Part shown: piece after piece, positions 59,365 through 64,000 of the stretch
Layout: every line of letters starts with the position of its first letter
How positions within the stretch are numbered: position 1 is the first letter of the stretch
DNA from: Endomychus coccineus
Taxonomy: Eukaryota > Arthropoda > Insecta > Coleoptera > Endomychidae
Length of the DNA stretch: 64,000 nucleotides
Direction: 5' to 3'
Assembly: GCA_958510875.1 (NCBI GenBank)
Contig: OY294067.1
Coordinates: forward strand, 277,648,242 to 277,712,241
Position numbers and translations under genes: made by a program
The notes under the pieces: model-generated
Database searches by the model: none
Seen by the model: the letters and a program-made list of their open reading frames with translations, nothing else
Told to the model about the DNA's origin: nothing

Positions 59365-59436
59365 ACCGAAGTGGTGTAATTGGTAAACACCCTGGACTAG
59401 AAATCCAAAAATGTGGGTTCGAATCCCGCCTATGGT
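59365..59436 (+). tRNA. 72-nt tRNA-like cloverleaf, copy D
   Basis: Identical to copy C, with intact polymerase III boxes A and B. Confidence 0.45.
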
Positions 59437-59837
59437 TCAATCTTTTACGTTTGTTCATCTTTATAATCCTATGTTAAATTATCTAAGTTATCTTCATAAT
59501 TCAGAAAATTTAATTCTATATCTCTTAAGTTACATACACGATAGTGGCCAATTAGGCAAAGAAACTTTAAACTTGTTTATAATTAACCAGAACAATTCTC
59601 AGTCAGTTCTATTGAAATATATAAGAACCGGGATGCTGTCATTTGAATAAGAACTGTCAAGTAACTGCCAACCATAGCAGTACTAACCTACAATCCTTAC
59701 TTCAAAAAACGACTGAACTTCAGATGAATGTGCGTGAATAGTTGATCGATGGTAGGGCATCGAATCGCATTGTGTTCATCAATGATCTACTATCCTTTCG
59801 GAGGTTTATATTTACAAAAATATAAAAATCTAACAGG

Positions 59838-59909
59838 ACCGAAGTGGTGTAATTGGTAAACACCCTGGACTAGAAATCCAAAAATGTGGGTTCGAATCCC
59901 GCCTATGGT
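59838..59909 (+). tRNA. 72-nt tRNA-like cloverleaf, copy E
   Basis: Identical to copies C and D. Confidence 0.45.
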
Positions 59910-59998
59910 TCAATCTTTTACGTTTGTTCATCTTTATAATCCTATGTTAAATTATCTAAGTTATCTTCATAATTCAGAAAATTTAATTCTATATCTCT

Positions 59999-60000
<2 letters not shown>

Positions 60001-60026
<26 letters not shown>
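60001..60026. repeat. (TA)n microsatellite
   Basis: About 13 units at the cut end of the last 473-bp repeat. Confidence 0.95.
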
Positions 60027-60031
<5 letters not shown>

Positions 60032-60451
60032 CTGTATCAATGTTGCATCCCTTCATAATCCTTGCATATTGCGTCCCCTAGAAAGAAGCACGATAGGATA
60101 AATCTGATTGAAGTATATTGAAGAGCGCAACATGATGAGTGGAGCACGATAATCCAATTTTTGCTTCAATGATATTTATACTATTCATTTCACTGGCTGA
60201 GCTCTCAGTTTGTCAGCTATAGCCAGACTCTGACTATAGGCACGACATGGGACCGGTCAAGGTCTCAGGTAAATTTTAAGGGTGCCTGAAACTCGTTACA
60301 CGAAGCTTCATGTGGTAAGAACAGTGAGGGTGGACGGATGTTAATCATTACGGCTAATTGAATATTTATTGCTTATTAAGGCTTATAATCATTATATTTT
60401 TCGTATTGTAAGTGCTAACAAGTAGCAGTTGACATTCTTTTCAAAATTTAA
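60027..60451. repeat. Non-coding, with the repeat shared with 26.93-27.16 kb
   Basis: 60190-60420 matches the left border of duplication unit 1 but carries an extra insertion near 60280-60350. Confidence 0.7.
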
Positions 60452-60830
60452 AATGTCGTTTGTGAAAAAAATTATTGGTTAACGCGGAAACACACAAATA
60501 GTTTACGAAAATTATAAGTTCATCTAAACATCGATCTTCAACTAATGAAACTTTCAAGAGGTGCATTAAATTGCCTAAAAGTAAGGCTTATGGGTATACC
60601 ATTGAGGAATCAGGTAGTTTTGTTGTAACAACATAAAAAACTCAATATAATCACGAAGTTTAAAAAAAAATAGCTAGACAAGTTCTCAGTGTTGCCTGCA
60701 AAAGAAAAGCGGAAGGAGAACCCACAGAGAGACCAACTAAAATATTGCATGAAGAACTAGCTTCAAATGGTTTTCCCTCGGATTTTTCTTCAGAAATATT
60801 GACTTCCCGGCACTTAAAATGCGTTAAAGA
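60452..60830 (+). pseudogene. FLYWCH-type zinc-finger/MULE-like remnant, copy 2
   Basis: Reads MSFVKKIIG-stop-RGNTQIVYENYKF, then KAYGYTIEESGSFVV and KAEGEPTERPTKILHEELAS. Several stops. Same protein remnant as at 27165-27500. Confidence 0.65.
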
Positions 60831-61714
60831 AAATATGTTGGTGGGTGTTGTACTTTAGAACACTTTTCCGATTTTTACATAAATTTTAAATTCATTCTAC
60901 TTAGGAATGAAATCGACCTGGCAATCGGAAACAGTCATTCCTAGATACAATATTTCCAGAATTAGAATAATTTATTTAAGCCAAACTTTTGACAAAAAAA
61001 TATTTACATTTGGCCTGAAAGTGATCCATGGTACAAAACGTTCCTGTACTATGGATAATAACCTGATGTACCCTAGAACATACGTTATTTAGGAAATAAA
61101 TAGGATACAAACTACCAATGAAGAAAAATCACTTCATTCAATATTTCTAAGAAATTAAATAATGCATATTATTTAGAAAAAAATATTTGCAATTGTCATA
61201 CATATATGAGTTCCAAGATAAAAGATCTATTTTTGTTTCAAGGTAAAACTCACGGTCGATATTTTGAGGAGATAAATGCCAAGGGCAAAATAGATAGTAC
61301 AAATTACTCAACCAATAATTTAACGGCAATATTAACATCCTCTTGTTATTTTTTAAACTTCTTCAGTTATTAAGGCTGAGTTTAATTGACGAAATATTCA
61401 CTAAGACACCGTCAAAAAAATTACAAATCATAAAAACTGAAATAATGTCAAATGTCAGCTTAAATCTACTTTAGATCATCTATCATCACATGCAAACACC
61501 AAACGAACTATTGCTTCAAGGTACTTACACTATACTCAAGGTACAACACTCTCGGAATATAGGTATTCATCTAGAATGTTCCATTCAAAATTTCCAAGTA
61601 TCTGATACTAATTGGAGCGGCAACACTGTATGTTCGAATATTTTAGAAAAAAACTCAAACTCTAGACTAGTTCTAGTATTAATCCGTATCAATCCAACGT
61701 GAGTGATCGTGGAT
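60831..61714. other. Non-coding stretch
   Basis: The first 50 bases may continue the FLYWCH-associated frame (LKCVKENML). The rest has no recognised gene. Confidence 0.4.
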
Positions 61715-62049
61715 ATAGATTAAGGTGTGGGTATTCTTAGGTTTTCGGCAGTTTATAACTTTACACCTTAATGGAACATCATTTTTTTTTACGCGTTCCA
61801 GCTTTCGCCTTCTTCATTCTTATTGATTCACATTGATATAATCTGTATATTTTATTGAAGCACACTCACTCATGGTAAGTTTAAATTCAGTCTCAAAGAA
61901 GTTTATAAATACTTATTTCATGTTATTTTTTATTTGTTTCCGTAACCACTGACAGCTTTCCGGAATGCTTGACGGAGGGTGGATAAAAGCTAAGGCAAAA
62001 CCACATTAAAAATGTTTGTGCACTTAACTTACATTCTAATAATACTTTT
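61715..62049. repeat. Downstream part of a caspase duplication unit
   Basis: Matches 38836-39130 and 63385-63640, so it is the tail of a preceding unit whose exon part is missing. Confidence 0.8.
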
Positions 62050-63015
62050 TTTCTAATGACGTTATCACTAACCCATTGCACAAGGTTCCATCGAAATTCA
62101 TTTTGTAGAACTCAATAAGAGATTTTGGCCATTTCAGCGTTTTATTGGCACGACCAAAAGTTTTTTGGAAGATGCATTCCTCGCTCCTGGAATATAGAAC
62201 AAGCTCCATGAGAGAGCGAAACAGCTGTCTAGAACTATTAGTTTGTAGTATTACTGATCGATATAAACTAGATAGACCTTATCATTGTTATTTGGCAGAA
62301 TTTCTCAATTGTTACATTTTATACATGTTCATGTGTTCATGAATGTGCTGGAAATATATAAATACAAAACGTGAATTTCTTTGGATAAATCAAATTGTAG
62401 TTGGAAGTTGTGTTTAATCGTAATTGTATTAAGTATTCATTTTGAATAAATTAGATATACAAAGTGAACTCTGAAACTATGGATTATCTTGTGTATGTTC
62501 TAATAATAAAATGTTAGTGCTGGTATTTTTCATGGATTGTTTTATTTGTTTATCTTATCAATAGTGTGATTATGAATATGACCAGGAATCAATATTGAAT
62601 CAAGTGTGTGTCAATTTTGATTTCACATATCGATTATTTGCTTATATTTTATCGAATCACAAAAAGATTCCTTCTGATAAAATAGAAACAAAGTTGTGAA
62701 ACTATTCGAGATTATAGCAGGGGTACTCTATATAAGTGCAAGCATTTTTTCCTTCCAGTTCGAGATAACTCTGGAAACAAATTCAAACTCACATTATTAA
62801 TTTGGGGTACATCCATGGATTATGGTAAATTTCAATTGAAAGATGAAGCCAATATTACTTTTAAAGACATCCGGGTTAAGTTCACAGCATTCTTTTGCCC
62901 CGGACTAACAAATAAACCGATACTATTTATTCTCAATGTGAACAGTCAGTATAATTATAAATATGATTATCTGTTTCTATATACTTACGTTATACGAAAT
63001 ATAAAAAGAAATTGA
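62050..63015 (+). pseudogene. Caspase-like duplication unit 4
   Basis: Possible death-effector-like exon at 62145-62342 (LVCSITDRYKLDRPYHCYL). Large-subunit N-part at 62560-62706 with the shared lesion. Here the small-intron donor is preceded by one extra G (caggggtactc), which would put the core exon in frame. Core 62756-63015 (FKDIRVKFTAFFCPGLTNKP). The donor is changed (GTGAAC) and the frame stops at 63015. No small-subunit exon is present. Confidence 0.78.
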
Positions 63016-63917
63016 GAAAAAAAATCAAGGAGAAGTCTCGGATTTTATTTTTTCTAGGTATGCTATCTCGCTTGTGCCATATTTTGTATATCACCAAATG
63101 AAATCTTACGTCTTCCGAAATGTACACCGAAAGTTTCATCATGGCACAGAGAGGGTGAATAAGTCCTTACGCATAAAGATAAGTGCACAAAAACAGAATA
63201 ATCCATTCAAAATTTCAAAGTATCTCATACTTTCTAATAGAAGCGGCAACACTGCGCGTTCGAATATTAGAAAGCGGCACCATAGCCACTTATATGACTA
63301 ACCAACGTTTCAAGATTCTAGACTCTAGGGTTAGTATTACTCCGTATCAATCGTAACATGAGTGATGGTGAATATAAATTTAGGTGTGGATATTCTTAGG
63401 TTTTCAGCAGTTTATAACTTCACATTTTCTTCTGATGCGTTTCGACTTTCGCCTTCTTCGTTCTTATCTCATCGTAAGTTTAAATTAAGTCTCAAAGAAG
63501 TTTATAAATACTTATTTTATGTTCAGACGCAAACAATAATTTGAATTGTATATATTTTAATTTTTTTGTTTCCTATTACTACCGAAAGCGTTCCTGATTG
63601 CTTGGCGAAGGGTGAATAAAAGCTAGGGCAGAGCCACATAAAAAAATTGCATGAACTAAACTTCCATCCCAACAATAATTCCACGGAATTCTCATGCTTT
63701 TTTTCTGAAACTCCCACATTTTCACTAGACTTCCACGACTTTCATCTTGACGTACACCAAACTACCTCCATGTGGTGCGTTTACGGTTATTTTTGATAAA
63801 TAAGTCCCAAACAAATATTTATAACAAATAGGCTAAATGCTGCTCTATGTTTTACAGTTGTGTATATGAATATGTTACTTCCTTCGGCCACATGGTAAAT
63901 TCAATGCATTTGGAATT
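63016..63917. repeat. Downstream part of duplication unit 4 and dispersed repeat copy 3
   Basis: Parallels 38536-39400. 63798-63911 is the third copy of the block at the window start. Confidence 0.85.
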
Positions 63918-64000
63918 TTTTCTATTGACGTTATTGCTAACCAATTGCACAAGGTTTCATCGAAATTCATTTTGAACAACTCAAAAAGAGATTTTGGTCA
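63918..64000 (+). pseudogene. Start of caspase duplication unit 5, cut by the window edge
   Basis: The last 83 bases (ttgacgttattgctaacc, ctcaaaaagagattttggtc) repeat 62052-62135. The tandem array therefore continues beyond the window with a period near 1.87 kb. Confidence 0.8.

Larger units (their letters stand above)
58777..60000. repeat. 473-bp repeat, one inverted and two direct copies
   Basis: 58777-59310 is a minus-oriented copy. From about 59325 plus-oriented copies follow with a spacing of 473 bases (matching points 59365 and 59838). The last copy is cut by a (TA)n tract. With the copies at 5.1-5.8 kb this makes at least five near-identical units. Confidence 0.92.

Overview
This is a window of AT-rich animal nuclear DNA, most likely from an insect and perhaps a beetle (inference). 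The signs are split genes with GT..AG introns, mariner/Tc1 transposons, BEL/Pao, R1/Jockey-type, R4/R2-type and Penelope-like retroelements, and many (TA)n tracts. No prokaryotic features are seen. Almost all long open frames belong to mobile elements. The cellular genes that can be recognised are caspase-like.

Left part (1-15 kb). After repeat debris, an R1/Jockey-type remnant, a mariner copy and a Penelope fragment comes a four-exon caspase-like gene on the minus strand (12714 down to 7895). It spells a complete 344-residue frame. It keeps the active-site cysteine (QACKG, split by an intron) and the S1-pocket arginines, but has Asn where the catalytic His should be. Its second intron holds a Polinton-like ORF and a fold-back transposon with arms of about 500 bp. 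Two convergent Penelope GIY-YIG remnants and a hairpin repeat follow.

Middle (15-37 kb). This part holds an LTR fragment with a tRNA-Lys-type primer site, R1/Jockey-type fragments, and a nearly intact Penelope-like element (923-codon frame, RT plus GIY-YIG) surrounded by terminal repeats carrying hammerhead-ribozyme motifs. Next come a probable LTR with a triplicated primer-site motif, a FLYWCH/MULE-like remnant, the first caspase-like duplication unit, a Helentron-like remnant, and an APE-RT non-LTR retrotransposon with few lesions.

Right part (37-64 kb). A caspase-like paralogue family lies on the plus strand. Four exons (44721-44943, 48682-48863, 51714-51834, 57855-58159) join in frame into 276 residues. 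They use the same three intron positions and phases as the minus-strand gene but have lost both catalytic residues, so this may be a pseudocaspase gene. Around it, partial units (a possible death-effector-like exon plus large-subunit exons) repeat at about 27.6, 37.6, 48.0 and 62.0 kb, and a further unit begins at the right edge. Four copies share one frame lesion. BEL/Pao, R1/Jockey, mariner, R4/R2-type and Penelope insertions separate the exons. A 473-bp repeat with a 72-nt tRNA-like cloverleaf sits near the caspase pieces at 5 kb and 59 kb.

Overall the window looks like a tandemly expanded, decaying and heavily transposon-invaded caspase cluster. Recognisable caspase relatives function in apoptosis or in Dredd/caspase-8-type immune signalling; which of these applies here is not settled by the sequence.
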